A stretch of DNA of 64,000 nt from Streptomyces sp. HNM0574 (GTDB taxonomy: Bacteria; Actinomycetota; Actinomycetes; Streptomycetales; Streptomycetaceae), in the NCBI RefSeq assembly GCF_012726235.1, contig NZ_JAASAH010000005.1:1-64000 (forward strand). The letters are read 5' to 3'. Position numbers and translations under genes: made by a program. The notes beneath the pieces were generated by a model, which saw nothing but the letters and a program-made list of their open reading frames with translations, was not told where the DNA came from and did no database searches. Below are positions 33,978 through 42,262 of the stretch, one piece after another; the stretch's first letter is position 1, and every line of letters starts with the position of its first letter.

Positions 33978-34957
33978 ACACAGCCGTCGCGCAGGGGGAC
34001 CGGGCGGCGGACGACGGGGCGGAGCTGCGGAGCCTCCAGGACGGGCTCTCCCGCGCCGCGCTGTCCTGGCTGCACTCCCACCTGGCCGACTTCGCCCTGC
34101 CCGAGGACGTCGACCACCCGCGCATCGACCGCAACGTGACGCTCAAACCCCTCGGCGAACTCGCGCAGATCAGCCAGTGCACCCTGCGCCACGCCCCGCC
34201 GGGCAGCGAACAGCGCCGCACGGCAGGGGAGTTGCTCGATGCCGCCTGGGCCGAGATGCGGCACGGCGAGCTGTTCCTGACGCTCGTGCGCGGGGAGCCG
34301 CACGCGACGTACCCGGTGGAGTTCTACGGCGCGTTCTCCGAAGCGGGCCTGCGGCACGAGGAGTTCGAGGAGTACGCGCGCTTCGCCGCGGGCACCCGCG
34401 CCTGGCGGCTGACCGAGCACGACCCCACCCGCAAGCTGTCGCTGCTCAACGTCCAGCACCGGCTGGGCCTCCCGCCGGGCGAGGACCCCCAGGACGCCAT
34501 GCGGCGCACCTGGCTCGGCGGCCCGGCGGAGCCGTGGGCGTTCGAGCTCCACGCGGGATACGCGCTGACGCACCACGTCTTCCACGTCACCAACTGGGGC
34601 AGCGCGCCGTGGCGGCTGCCCGGCGAGGTCTGCGACTACCTCGCGCTGTGGCTGCCCGCCTGGCTGGACTCCTGCCTGGAGCACGGGTATTGGGACCTGA
34701 CCGGCGAACTCCTCGCCGTCGCCGCGTGCCTCCCCGACCCCGGCGCCGTACCGGTCACCGAGGCGTGGCGGGCCTACGCGGCGGTGCAGGGCGCCACGGG
34801 CGCGATCCCGGAGTCGGGCCCCGTACCGGACGAGGACGCGGAGGGGACTTTTCTCGCCTGCTACCACTCCACGCTGACGGGCACCCTGGCCGCGGTCCTG
34901 GCCTCGGCACGCGCGGCGGACGAGAGCGAGCGGAGTACCGGAGGAGCAGAGACATGA
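33974..34957 (+). CDS. DUF6895-like helical protein, operon gene 3
   Basis: A protein of 327 residues, all helical. It shares several blocks with the next gene product: LKPLGEL near residue 60, TRKLSLLNVQHR, the His-rich ALTHHVFHVTNWGSAPWRLPGEVCDYLALWLPAWLDSCLEHGYWDLTGELLAVAACLP (about 196-255), and CYHSTLTGTLAAVL near the end. These recall the uncharacterised DUF6895 group from memory, but I cannot verify that. The paired His residues and aromatic blocks could line an active site. It overlaps both neighbours by ATGA. Function unknown. Confidence 0.7.
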   Translation: MNTAVAQGDRAADDGAELRSLQDGLSRAALSWLHSHLADFALPEDVDHPRIDRNVTLKPLGELAQISQCTLRHAPPGSEQRRTAGELLDAAWAEMRHGELFLTLVRGEPHATYPVEFYGAFSEAGLRHEEFEEYARFAAGTRAWRLTEHDPTRKLSLLNVQHRLGLPPGEDPQDAMRRTWLGGPAEPWAFELHAGYALTHHVFHVTNWGSAPWRLPGEVCDYLALWLPAWLDSCLEHGYWDLTGELLAVAACLPDPGAVPVTEAWRAYAAVQGATGAIPESGPVPDEDAEGTFLACYHSTLTGTLAAVLASARAADESERSTGGAET

Positions 34958-35874
34958 CGAGTCCGCAGCTGCCGCACACCGTGGGCGCCAAGGCGCTCGA
35001 CTGGCTGTCCGCGAACCGTTCCCGCTTCCGCGGCAGAGAGGGCGACGCGACGGGGCGGGAGCTGGGCGAGCAGCTCAAGCCCGTCGGTGAGTTCGCCGTC
35101 GTCGGCAAGGTGCTCTTCCGCGAGGGCGTCGCCGGATCGCGCCAGTCCGAGGTGGTCCGGGAACTTCTGGACTACCTGTGGCGGGAGCCGCTGGAGGGCG
35201 GCGGGCTGCTCGCGCACATGCAGCGCAGGGAGCCGCTCTCGCCCATCCCGCTGGAGCTGTACGTCCCCTTCCGCGAGCTGGGCTACCGGCACAGGGACGT
35301 CGAGGACTGTGCGAACAGCGCGCGGCGGCTGGCCAGTTGGCGGGCGATGGAAATGGGGCCCACCCGGCGGCTCGGCCTCGCGCGGGTGGAGGAGCGCGCC
35401 GGAATGGAGGCCAGCCTCCCCGTTCCGGAGGCGACGGCGCGTACCTGGCTGGGGCAGACCCCCGAGCCGTGGTCGGCGGAGTACTACGTCAGCTACGACG
35501 TCACCCACACCGTCTTCCACCTCACCGACTGGGGCGAGCGGCCGGAGGGGCTGCCCGCCCGCATCGCCGACTATCTGGCGCTGTGGCTGCCCGTGTGGAT
35601 CGACGACTGGGCCGGAATGGAGCACTGGGACCTGCTCGGCGAACTCCTCGTCGTCGACGCCTGCCTGCCGCGTCCCGTGCTGGACCCGGACATCTGGCAG
35701 CGGTACGCGGACGCGCAGCGCGCGGACGGTGCCATGCCGGTGCAGCACAGCCTGCCGGACGCCGGACCGGACGAGACCTTCGACATCGCCTTCCACCCCA
35801 CGCTCGTCGCCGCCTTCGCCTCCGTCATGGCGACCTCGCGGGCGATGACCGCGCTCACCGGCGCCGCCCGATGA
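34954..35874 (+). CDS. DUF6895-like helical protein, operon gene 4 (paralogue of gene 3)
   Basis: A protein of 306 residues with the same plan as the preceding gene product: GEQLKPVGEFAVVGKVL, TRRLGLARVEER, YDVTHTVFHLTDWGERPEGLPARIADYLALWLPVWIDDWAGMEHWDLLGELLVVDACLP, and FHPTLVAAFASVMATSRAM. The blocks align without gaps over long stretches, so the two arose by duplication and may form a heterodimer. GGAGGAG lies before the ATG, which overlaps the previous stop. No catalytic family is recognised. Confidence 0.7.
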   Translation: MTSPQLPHTVGAKALDWLSANRSRFRGREGDATGRELGEQLKPVGEFAVVGKVLFREGVAGSRQSEVVRELLDYLWREPLEGGGLLAHMQRREPLSPIPLELYVPFRELGYRHRDVEDCANSARRLASWRAMEMGPTRRLGLARVEERAGMEASLPVPEATARTWLGQTPEPWSAEYYVSYDVTHTVFHLTDWGERPEGLPARIADYLALWLPVWIDDWAGMEHWDLLGELLVVDACLPRPVLDPDIWQRYADAQRADGAMPVQHSLPDAGPDETFDIAFHPTLVAAFASVMATSRAMTALTGAAR

Positions 35875-36950
35875 GCATGCTCGCCCCGGCCGAGGCGACC
35901 ACCGACGTCGCCCGCAGCCTGGCCGAGGAGCGGCTGCGGGAGGCGGTGGAGTCGGTCGACGCGCCGGACGTGGTCTTCGCCCACAGCCAGTACGGGCTGC
36001 GCACCGTCGCCACCGGAGGCACAGGGCCGCTCCCCGGGGTGCCACGGGAGGCGCTCCGCTACGAACTCGGCTCGGCCACCAAGACGTTCACCGGCCTGCT
36101 GCTCGCCGAGCTCGCCCGGCAGCAGTACGTCCGCCTCGACGAACCGGCCGCGCGCCGCCTGCTCCCGCCCGGGCCGCCCGCCTACCGGCGCGGCACGGGG
36201 GAGCGGCACCGCGACGCGATCACGCTGCTCCATCTGGCCACCCACACCTCCGGACTGCCGCGGGTGCCGCACGACCTCATCCCGCAGGCCGTGCCGAAGT
36301 GGCGCACCAATCCGTACGCCGCGTACGGGCGGCGGCAGCTGCTCGACGCCTTCGCCGGAAGCCGCCCGCGGCGCGCTCCGGGAAGCCACTGGTGGTACTC
36401 CAACTTCGGCGTCGCACTGCTCGGCATCGCCCTGTCCGAAGCGGCGGGCACCCACTATCCGCAGCTGCTGCACCAGCGGGTGCTGGCCCCGCTGGGCATG
36501 GACCGCACCTGTCTCGCCCCGCAGGAGCCCGGCGAGGACGCCACGGGGCACGGGAGGGACGGCGTGCGCGAGCTCCCGCCGTTCGACCCGGGCGGCTTCA
36601 CCGCCAGTGCGGGCGTCCGGGCCACCCCCGGCGACCTGCTCACCTATCTGGAGGCCCATCTCCGGCCCGGCGCAACGCCGTTGCCCACCGCCCTGACGTA
36701 CGTGCGGAAACCGCTGCTGCACACCAGCGCGGGGGCCGGGCGCCGGCACACGTACACCCTCGCCTGGACGCGGCACCCGTCCCCCGAGGGCTGCGTCTAC
36801 TTCCACTCCGGCGCGACGATGGGGCAGGAGGCGTTCCTCGGCTTCCGCCCCGACACGGGGACGGCCGTCGTCGCCCTCGCCACCCGCAGGTACGCGCGCG
36901 GCCGGACGGTGGTCAGGCCGGCGTACCGGCTGCTGACCGAGGGCATCTGA
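35871..36950 (+). CDS. Serine hydrolase of the class C beta-lactamase/DD-peptidase fold, operon gene 5
   Basis: A protein of 359 residues. The three motifs of the family are present: Ser68-Ala-Thr-Lys71 (SATK), Tyr176-Ser-Asn178 (YSN) and HSG near residue 315. The ATHTSGLP segment typical of this group is at about 124-131. Members include carboxypeptidases, esterases and amide hydrolases. No signal peptide is seen, so unlike true beta-lactamases it should act in the cytoplasm. Its ATG overlaps the stop of gene 4, making it the last of five coupled genes. A role as peptidase or transacylase for the operon's product is possible but unproven. Confidence 0.85.
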   Translation: MSMLAPAEATTDVARSLAEERLREAVESVDAPDVVFAHSQYGLRTVATGGTGPLPGVPREALRYELGSATKTFTGLLLAELARQQYVRLDEPAARRLLPPGPPAYRRGTGERHRDAITLLHLATHTSGLPRVPHDLIPQAVPKWRTNPYAAYGRRQLLDAFAGSRPRRAPGSHWWYSNFGVALLGIALSEAAGTHYPQLLHQRVLAPLGMDRTCLAPQEPGEDATGHGRDGVRELPPFDPGGFTASAGVRATPGDLLTYLEAHLRPGATPLPTALTYVRKPLLHTSAGAGRRHTYTLAWTRHPSPEGCVYFHSGATMGQEAFLGFRPDTGTAVVALATRRYARGRTVVRPAYRLLTEGI

Positions 36951-36968
36951 CCGGCCGGGCCCGGTGGT

Positions 36969-38261
36969 TCAGCCGCCGTCCTGGTGGGGCGGCGGGGGCG
37001 AGCCCTGGTGCTGGACGCGGTCGAATTCCTGCATCAGACGCTCCGCGTCGATCAACAGCGCCCCGCCGGCGGGCCATTCGGGCCGCTCCTCGATCTCCTC
37101 GGCGAGCTCGCCGTACCTCCGGCGGCCCTCCTCCCGGTGCCGCTCCAGCGCGGCGTACTCACCGTCCCCGGACTCCTCGTCGCGGCCGTCCCGGTCCTCC
37201 TTGCCGTCGGCCGTGCGGCCGAGGTCGCGGGCCATGGCGGCGGTGACCTCCAGCAGCCGCGCGTAGGAGCGCAGGAACCGCGAACCGGGCGTCTCGGGGC
37301 GCCGGTCGGCCCCGCCGCCCGGCTCCCGCTCCCCGCCGTCCGAGGCGTGCTGGACGCCCCTGGCGATGCTCCGCACCTGCTCGCTCGCCCGCTCCAGGCA
37401 CTCCACGGCGGTCCGGCAGCCCTCGAAGGTCGTGGGATGGCGGCGCGACAGCAGCCGGCGCGGGTTGTACGAGACGCTCTCCGCGCCGTGCTCCACCGCC
37501 TGCCGCGCCTTGCGCGCCGTCCCGTCCATCGCGGCGGTGCGGCGCACCCAGTCGTCCGCCGTGTCGGAGCTCGGTACGCCCTCGCGCAGGCCCTCGGACA
37601 TGTCGCACAGCAGCGTGTGCAGCGCGGAGGCCAGCTCCCGCACGCCCTGTTCCGCGTCCCGGTACCGCATCGGCGGGAGCAGCAGCAGGTTGCTCAGGAC
37701 GCCCACCGCCGCGCCGAGCACCACCATGCCGACGATGTCGGTGAGCGCCCCCGTCGCGCCCCCGGAGAGGGAGTTGAACGCGAAGATCCCGATGACGGGC
37801 ACCTGCGCGCCCTGTGCGCCGAGCCGGTTCCAGCGGCCGCCGAGCAGCCCGACGACGAGCATCACGGCGAAGGCCACCAGCGCCGGCTGGAGGAAGCTCC
37901 CGGTCAGTGCGGCGGCGAGCACCCCCAGCAGCACGGCGGCGAGGTACTGCGCGGACTGCAACAGCGTCCGGTACACCGTGGACTGCACCACCAGCAGCGC
38001 GGTGAACGGCGCGTAGGTGGCCTGCGGCGAGGCGAACACCCCGTCCGCCACCGCCCAGGAGACGACGCCCGCCAGGGCGCTCTTCGCGAGCAGCAGCGCG
38101 GTGTCCCGCTCGTACCCGGCGGTGTCCCGCGCCCGCCGCACCCAGTTCCGCATCCGGCCGGGGACGCGGCGCGTGCCGCCCGCCCAGTCGCGCAGCCGCG
38201 CCCGCACTCCGCCGTGCCGGGAGCGCTGCTCTCCGTCCCGTGGTTCCTTCGCCGCGTCCAC
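36969..38261 (-). CDS. FUSC/aromatic-acid-exporter-like membrane protein
   Basis: A protein of 430 residues starting at GTG 38261 with AGGAA upstream. An N-terminal membrane block of about six helices (residues 40-190: ALLLAKSALAGVVSWAVADGVFASPQATYAPFTALLVVQSTVYRTLLQSAQYLAAVLLGVL) is followed by a long cytoplasmic helical region (200-430) with charged stretches. This matches half-size FUSC/ArAE transporters, thought to export aromatic or amphiphilic compounds as dimers. It converges with the unknown operon (18 bases between stop codons), so transcription from one side could affect the other. Confidence 0.85.
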   Translation of the reverse strand: MDAAKEPRDGEQRSRHGGVRARLRDWAGGTRRVPGRMRNWVRRARDTAGYERDTALLLAKSALAGVVSWAVADGVFASPQATYAPFTALLVVQSTVYRTLLQSAQYLAAVLLGVLAAALTGSFLQPALVAFAVMLVVGLLGGRWNRLGAQGAQVPVIGIFAFNSLSGGATGALTDIVGMVVLGAAVGVLSNLLLLPPMRYRDAEQGVRELASALHTLLCDMSEGLREGVPSSDTADDWVRRTAAMDGTARKARQAVEHGAESVSYNPRRLLSRRHPTTFEGCRTAVECLERASEQVRSIARGVQHASDGGEREPGGGADRRPETPGSRFLRSYARLLEVTAAMARDLGRTADGKEDRDGRDEESGDGEYAALERHREEGRRRYGELAEEIEERPEWPAGGALLIDAERLMQEFDRVQHQGSPPPPHQDGG

Positions 38262-38477
38262 CTGTTCCTGAACTCTCCTTCTGCCGCCGCCCACTGTGCT
38301 CGTGGCCGGACCGGACGGTGGAACCACGCTGTAGTGACGGGCCGCCCGCTGTCACCCGGCTCGCCGTACCGCCGTCGCCGACCGCACGTCCGGCCCTTCG
38401 TCCCCAGCTGTGGACAGTGCGCCGGGCCGCCGGGAAAACCGCTGGCAGTCGCGGTGCGGCGGGGTGAGGATGCGGGC

Positions 38478-39245
38478 ATGGCACGTACGTTTGACGATTT
38501 GCTCGCCGAGGCCGAGGACGCTCCCGTGGAGGGCTGGGACTTCTCCTGGCTGGACGGCCGGGCGACGGAGGAGCGGCCGTCCTGGGGATACCAGCGGTCG
38601 ATGGCCGGGCGGCTGGCGTCCGCCTCCGCCGCCCTCGACGTGCAGACGGGCGGCGGCGAGGTCCTGGCCGGGGCGGCGGGAGCGCTGCCCGCCACGATGG
38701 TCGCCACCGAGTCCTGGCCGCCGAACGTCGAGAAGGCCACCCGGCTGCTGCACCCGCTGGGCGCCGTCGTCGTCGCCGACCCGGACGAGCCCCCGCTGCC
38801 CTTCGCGGACGAGGCGTTCGACCTGGTCACCAGCCGGCACCCGGCGACGGTCCACTGGACGGAGATCGCCCGCGTGCTCCGCCCCGGCGGCACGTACTTC
38901 GCCCAACACGTGGGCCACGCCTCGGTGTTCGAGCTGGTGGAGTACTTCCTCGGCCCGCAGCCCGAGGCCGCCCGCCTGCGGCATCCGGACCTGGAGTGCG
39001 CTCAGGCGCGGGCCGCCGGGCTGGACGTCGTGGACGTGCGCTGCGAGCGGCTCCGGACGGAGTTCTTCGACGTCGGCGCCGTGGTCTATTTCCTGCGCAA
39101 GGTGATCTGGATGGTGCCCGGTTTCACCGTGGCCGCCCACCGCGAGCGGCTGCGCGCCCTGCACGACCGGATCCAGGCGGACGGCCCCTTCGTCGCCCAC
39201 GCGACCCGCACCCTCGTCGAGGCCCGCAAGCCGGCGCGCGGCTGA
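38478..39245 (+). CDS. Class I SAM-dependent methyltransferase
   Basis: A protein of 255 residues. The AdoMet-binding motif I is changed but visible (LDVQTGGGEVLAG in place of LDLGCGTG), motif III is DEAFDLVTSRHPATVHWTEIARVLRPGGTYFAQHVG. It resembles the group of small Streptomyces methyltransferases of unknown substrate. The ATG at 38478 follows GAGGA by 10 bases; the long open frame upstream is a chance frame over the FUSC gene. It is convergent with the LacI gene (13 bases between stops). Confidence 0.85.
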   Translation: MARTFDDLLAEAEDAPVEGWDFSWLDGRATEERPSWGYQRSMAGRLASASAALDVQTGGGEVLAGAAGALPATMVATESWPPNVEKATRLLHPLGAVVVADPDEPPLPFADEAFDLVTSRHPATVHWTEIARVLRPGGTYFAQHVGHASVFELVEYFLGPQPEAARLRHPDLECAQARAAGLDVVDVRCERLRTEFFDVGAVVYFLRKVIWMVPGFTVAAHRERLRALHDRIQADGPFVAHATRTLVEARKPARG

Positions 39246-39258
39246 CGCGCCCGGCGCC

Positions 39259-40260
39259 TCAGCCGGCGCCGGTGGAGGCGCGGGTGCGCAGGGTCCAGTC
39301 GTGGTGGCGTACGGCGTCGCGCGGGGCGCGGTCCGCGAGGATGTCGCTCAGCAGCTCCGCGCAGGCCCGCCCGTAGTCCGTGGGACGCAGGTCCACGGCG
39401 GTGACCGGGGGGATCGCGCCCCGGGTGGTGACGCCGTCCACGCAGGAGGCCACCAGCAGGTCGCGCCCGGCCTCGCGGCCCAGCGCCGCGGCGGCCTGGA
39501 GCACGCCGGGCGCCGCGCCGTCCGGGGCGCAGACGACGGCGTCGATGTCCGGCTCCTCGGTGAGCAGCCGGCGGGTGGCGGCCTCGGCCTCGGCGGGGGT
39601 GGCCGCGAACGGAACGGTGCGTACGGCGACGGGAGTTCCGCCGTTGTCGCGCCCCCAGGTGCCCGCCGTCTCGCGCAGCGCGGTGGCCCAGGCGGAGCTT
39701 CCGGCGGGGGCGAGCAGCGCGGGGCGCCGGGCGCCCCGGGCGCCGAGGTGGTCCAGCAGCGCGGTCAGCGAAGCGGCGTTGTCGCAGACGACGGCGCCGC
39801 TGGGGCCCGAGGCGGGGCCCAGGTAGCGCTCGCCGGTGACGACGGGGACGCCCGCGCCGAGCAGGCCGTGCACGGTTTCGTCGCCCGCCTCGGGGTCGAT
39901 GACGAGCAGCCCGTCGACGCGGGAGGCGAGCGGCCCGCCGGTGCCGCCGGCCGGGGCGAGGAGGACGACGTCGAGGCCGTCCTCCTGGGCGCGCGCGGCG
40001 GCGCCGAAGGCGAGGCGCATGTAGTAGTCGAGCCGGGTCGCGGTCTGCGGGAGGTGCAGGCCGACGGCGCCGGTGCCGGCGCGGCGGAGGCTGCGGGCCG
40101 CGCTGTTGGGGCGGTAGCCGAGCTCCCTGGCGACCTCGCGGACCCGCTCGCGGGTCGCCTCCGCGACCCGGCCCGAGCCCTGGAGCGCGTCGGAGACGGT
40201 GCTCTTGGAGACCCCGGCCGCGCGGGCGACATCGACGAGATTCACGCTGCGACTGCTCAC
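39259..40260 (-). CDS. LacI-family transcriptional repressor
   Basis: A protein of 333 residues starting at GTG. The N-terminal HTH (NLVDVARAAGVSKSTVSDALQGSGRVAEATRERVREVARELGYRPNSAARSLRRAGTG) and the hinge are canonical. A periplasmic-binding-like domain (65-330) ends with TAVDLRPTDYGRACAELLSDIL. It is divergent from a nitrilase-type amidase gene. Two identical 16-bp perfect palindromes with the central CG step usual for LacI-family sites lie between the genes, over the amidase promoter. It most likely represses the amidase, and perhaps itself, until an inducer related to the amidase substrate binds. Confidence 0.9.
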   Translation of the reverse strand: MSSRSVNLVDVARAAGVSKSTVSDALQGSGRVAEATRERVREVARELGYRPNSAARSLRRAGTGAVGLHLPQTATRLDYYMRLAFGAAARAQEDGLDVVLLAPAGGTGGPLASRVDGLLVIDPEAGDETVHGLLGAGVPVVTGERYLGPASGPSGAVVCDNAASLTALLDHLGARGARRPALLAPAGSSAWATALRETAGTWGRDNGGTPVAVRTVPFAATPAEAEAATRRLLTEEPDIDAVVCAPDGAAPGVLQAAAALGREAGRDLLVASCVDGVTTRGAIPPVTAVDLRPTDYGRACAELLSDILADRAPRDAVRHHDWTLRTRASTGAG

Positions 40261-40302
40261 AAGTCCGCAAGTCTATCCCCGCGGGCGGTTGCCGGACGGG
40301 GC

Positions 40303-40355
40303 TTGCCGGAACGTTCCGGCCGTGCGTACATTGCTCCGTGCCGGAACGTTCCGGC
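40303..40355 (+). promoter_or_regulatory. Promoter with twin LacI-type operators
   Basis: GCCGGAACGTTCCGGC occurs twice, at 40305-40320 and 40340-40355, each a perfect 16-bp palindrome. TTGCCG (40303-40308) and TACATT (40327-40332) give a plus-strand promoter with an 18-base spacer. The first operator overlaps the -35 and the second lies over the transcription start. The centres are 35 bp apart. Confidence 0.8.
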
Positions 40356-40455
40356 AAGGTGGTGGGCGGTGTCCGGCGCCCCGTGCGCCGGACCCTCCCC
40401 ACCGTCCGCCCCACCCGCCGCTCGTCCCCCCCCCGTCACGTCATCGGGAGCCCTC

Positions 40456-41391
40456 ATGCGTGTGATCACCGCGTACAACCCGCCCGCATCGCCCACCCGC
40501 ACCCGCCCCGCCGAGCGCGAGCCGTTCCGCGTCGCCGCCGTGCAGGAGCGCTGGCACAGCGACCCGGCCGAGCACAAGGCAGCACTGCGCGAGGGCATCC
40601 GCCTCGCCGCGGAGGAGGGCGCCCGGGTGGTGTGCCTCCAGGAGCTGACCCTCTCCCCGTACTTCGCCGTGGTCCGCAAGGCCGACCACCCCGCGCCCGC
40701 CGGCCCCGAGGAGCTGGAGTCGGGCCCGACCTTCACCTTCGCCGCCGAGGCGGCCCGCGAGTACGGCGTGTACGTGCACGCCTCGCTCTACGAGAAGGCC
40801 CCGGCCCCGGACGGCTCGGACGACGGGCTCGGCTACAACACCGCGATCCTCGTGGCCCCCGACGGCACGCTCGTCCGCCGCACCCGCAAGATGCACATCC
40901 CCGTCTCCGAGGGCTACTACGAGGACCACTGGTTCCGGCAGGGCCCGGCCGGGGACGACGCCTACGCGCCGGTCGACGTCGAGCAGGCCCGCGTCGGCCT
41001 GCCGACCTGCTGGGACCAGTGGTTCCCCGAGTTGGCCCGCGCCTACTCGCTCGCCGGGACCGACGTCCTCGTCTACCCGACGGCCATCGGCTCCGAGCCC
41101 GGCCACCCCGGCTTCGACACCCAGCCGCTGTGGCAGAAGGTCATCACGGGCAACGCCATCGCCAACGCGACGTTCATGGTCGTCCCCAACCGCATCGGCA
41201 CCGAGGGCACGCTGACCTTCTACGGCAGCTCCTTCATCGTCGACCCGTACGGCCGGGTCCTCGCGCAGGCCCCGCGGGACGAGGCCGCCGTCCTGGTCGC
41301 CGACCTGGACCTGGACGCGCGCCGCGACTGGCTGGAGCTCTTCCCGTTCCTGGCCACCCGCCGCCCCGAGTCCTACGGGCCGCTGTCCTGA
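40456..41391 (+). CDS. Nitrilase-superfamily carbon-nitrogen hydrolase (N-carbamoylputrescine amidase-like)
   Basis: A protein of 311 residues. The catalytic triad is Glu63 (LQELTLSPYF), Lys145 (RKMHIP) and Cys185 (PTCWDQWFPE). The sequence around Cys and the closing block (IANATFMVVPNRIGTEGTLTFYGSSFIVDPYGRVLAQAP) fit the N-carbamoylputrescine amidase/beta-ureidopropionase branch, which releases CO2 and NH3 from carbamoyl-amines. Which substrate is used cannot be told: no agmatine deiminase, hydantoinase or permease gene is next to it. It is controlled by the divergent LacI protein through two operators. Confidence 0.85.
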   Translation: MRVITAYNPPASPTRTRPAEREPFRVAAVQERWHSDPAEHKAALREGIRLAAEEGARVVCLQELTLSPYFAVVRKADHPAPAGPEELESGPTFTFAAEAAREYGVYVHASLYEKAPAPDGSDDGLGYNTAILVAPDGTLVRRTRKMHIPVSEGYYEDHWFRQGPAGDDAYAPVDVEQARVGLPTCWDQWFPELARAYSLAGTDVLVYPTAIGSEPGHPGFDTQPLWQKVITGNAIANATFMVVPNRIGTEGTLTFYGSSFIVDPYGRVLAQAPRDEAAVLVADLDLDARRDWLELFPFLATRRPESYGPLS

Positions 41392-41397
41392 GCCCGC

Positions 41398-41433
41398 GCG
41401 CGGGGGTGCGTGCGGCGGCGCGCACCCCCGCGC
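41398..41433. terminator. Bidirectional terminator between amidase and cobF
   Basis: GCGCGGGGGTGCG (41398-41410) pairs with CGCACCCCCGCGC (41421-41433), between the convergent amidase and cobF genes. Confidence 0.75.
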
Positions 41434-41452
41434 ACGGTTCGTTCTCCGTCGC

Positions 41453-42262
41453 TCAGTCCGTTCCGGAGGGCCGGCCGGTGAAGCGGAGCAGATAGGTGTC
41501 CATGATCCAGCCGTGCTCCGCGCGGGCGCGCTTCCGCAGCGCGTCGATGCGGGCCGCCACCTCCGGCAGCGGCCCGGCGACGAGGAGTTCGTCCGGGGTG
41601 CCCAGGTAGGCGCCCCAGTAGATCCACAGCGCCGCACCGGCCCGCTCGGCGAGCTGGGGGAGCGCCTCGGTGGTGTCGAGCATGACGACGACGTCGCTCT
41701 CGCCGCCGAGGAACTCCGGGAGCCGGTCGGCCAGTTGGCGCCCCGGCGTGATGTGCACGGGACGGCCGACCCGGTTCAGCGGGATGCGGTGCCGGGCGGC
41801 CAGCGCGGAGACGCTGCTCACCCCGGGCACCACCTCGTAGCCGAAGGCCACCGTGCCCCGCGCGGTGACCTCCTCCAGCACCCCGAGCGTGCTGTCGTAC
41901 AGCCCCGGGTCGCCCCACACCAGGAACGCGCCGCACTCGCCCGGCGCGAGCTCCTCGCGGATCAGCCGCTCGAACAGGTCTGCCCGCCGCCCCCGCCAGC
42001 CGTGCACGGCCGAGGCGTACGCCCCGGCCTCCCGCCGGGTGCGGTCCCGCCACGGGTCGTCCGCCTCGACGATCCGGAACGGGCCGGGCACGTGTGCGTC
42101 CAGCACGTCCCGGCGCAGCCGCGTCAGGCCCGCCTTCGCCTCGCCCTTCTCGATCACGAAGAAGACGTCGGCCCGCCGCATGGCGTGGACCGCGGCGAAG
42201 GTCAGGTGCTCCGGGTCGCCCGCGCCGATGCCGACGACGAGGACGTGCCGCTCCGGCGCCAT
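41453..42262 (-). CDS. cobF: Precorrin-6A synthase (deacetylating), CobF
   Basis: A protein of 269 residues of the tetrapyrrole methylase fold. VLVVGIGAGDPEHLTFAAVHAMRRADVFFV is the N-terminal SAM-binding region, and FLVWGDPGLYDSTLGVLEE and VVPGVSSVSALAARHRIPLN are family blocks. CobF methylates C1 of precorrin-5 and releases acetate in aerobic vitamin B12 synthesis. Its ATG overlaps the last base of the thiI stop, so it is co-translated with thiI and falls under the same cobalamin riboswitch. No other cob genes are in this window. Confidence 0.9.
   Translation of the reverse strand: MAPERHVLVVGIGAGDPEHLTFAAVHAMRRADVFFVIEKGEAKAGLTRLRRDVLDAHVPGPFRIVEADDPWRDRTRREAGAYASAVHGWRGRRADLFERLIREELAPGECGAFLVWGDPGLYDSTLGVLEEVTARGTVAFGYEVVPGVSSVSALAARHRIPLNRVGRPVHITPGRQLADRLPEFLGGESDVVVMLDTTEALPQLAERAGAALWIYWGAYLGTPDELLVAGPLPEVAARIDALRKRARAEHGWIMDTYLLRFTGRPSGTD

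Noticed and set aside
36984..38477. Possible long N-terminal extension of the methyltransferase
   Set aside because: This in-frame sequence lies antisense to the FUSC gene and has no recognisable domain. The ATG at 38478 has a ribosome site and starts the conserved protein.
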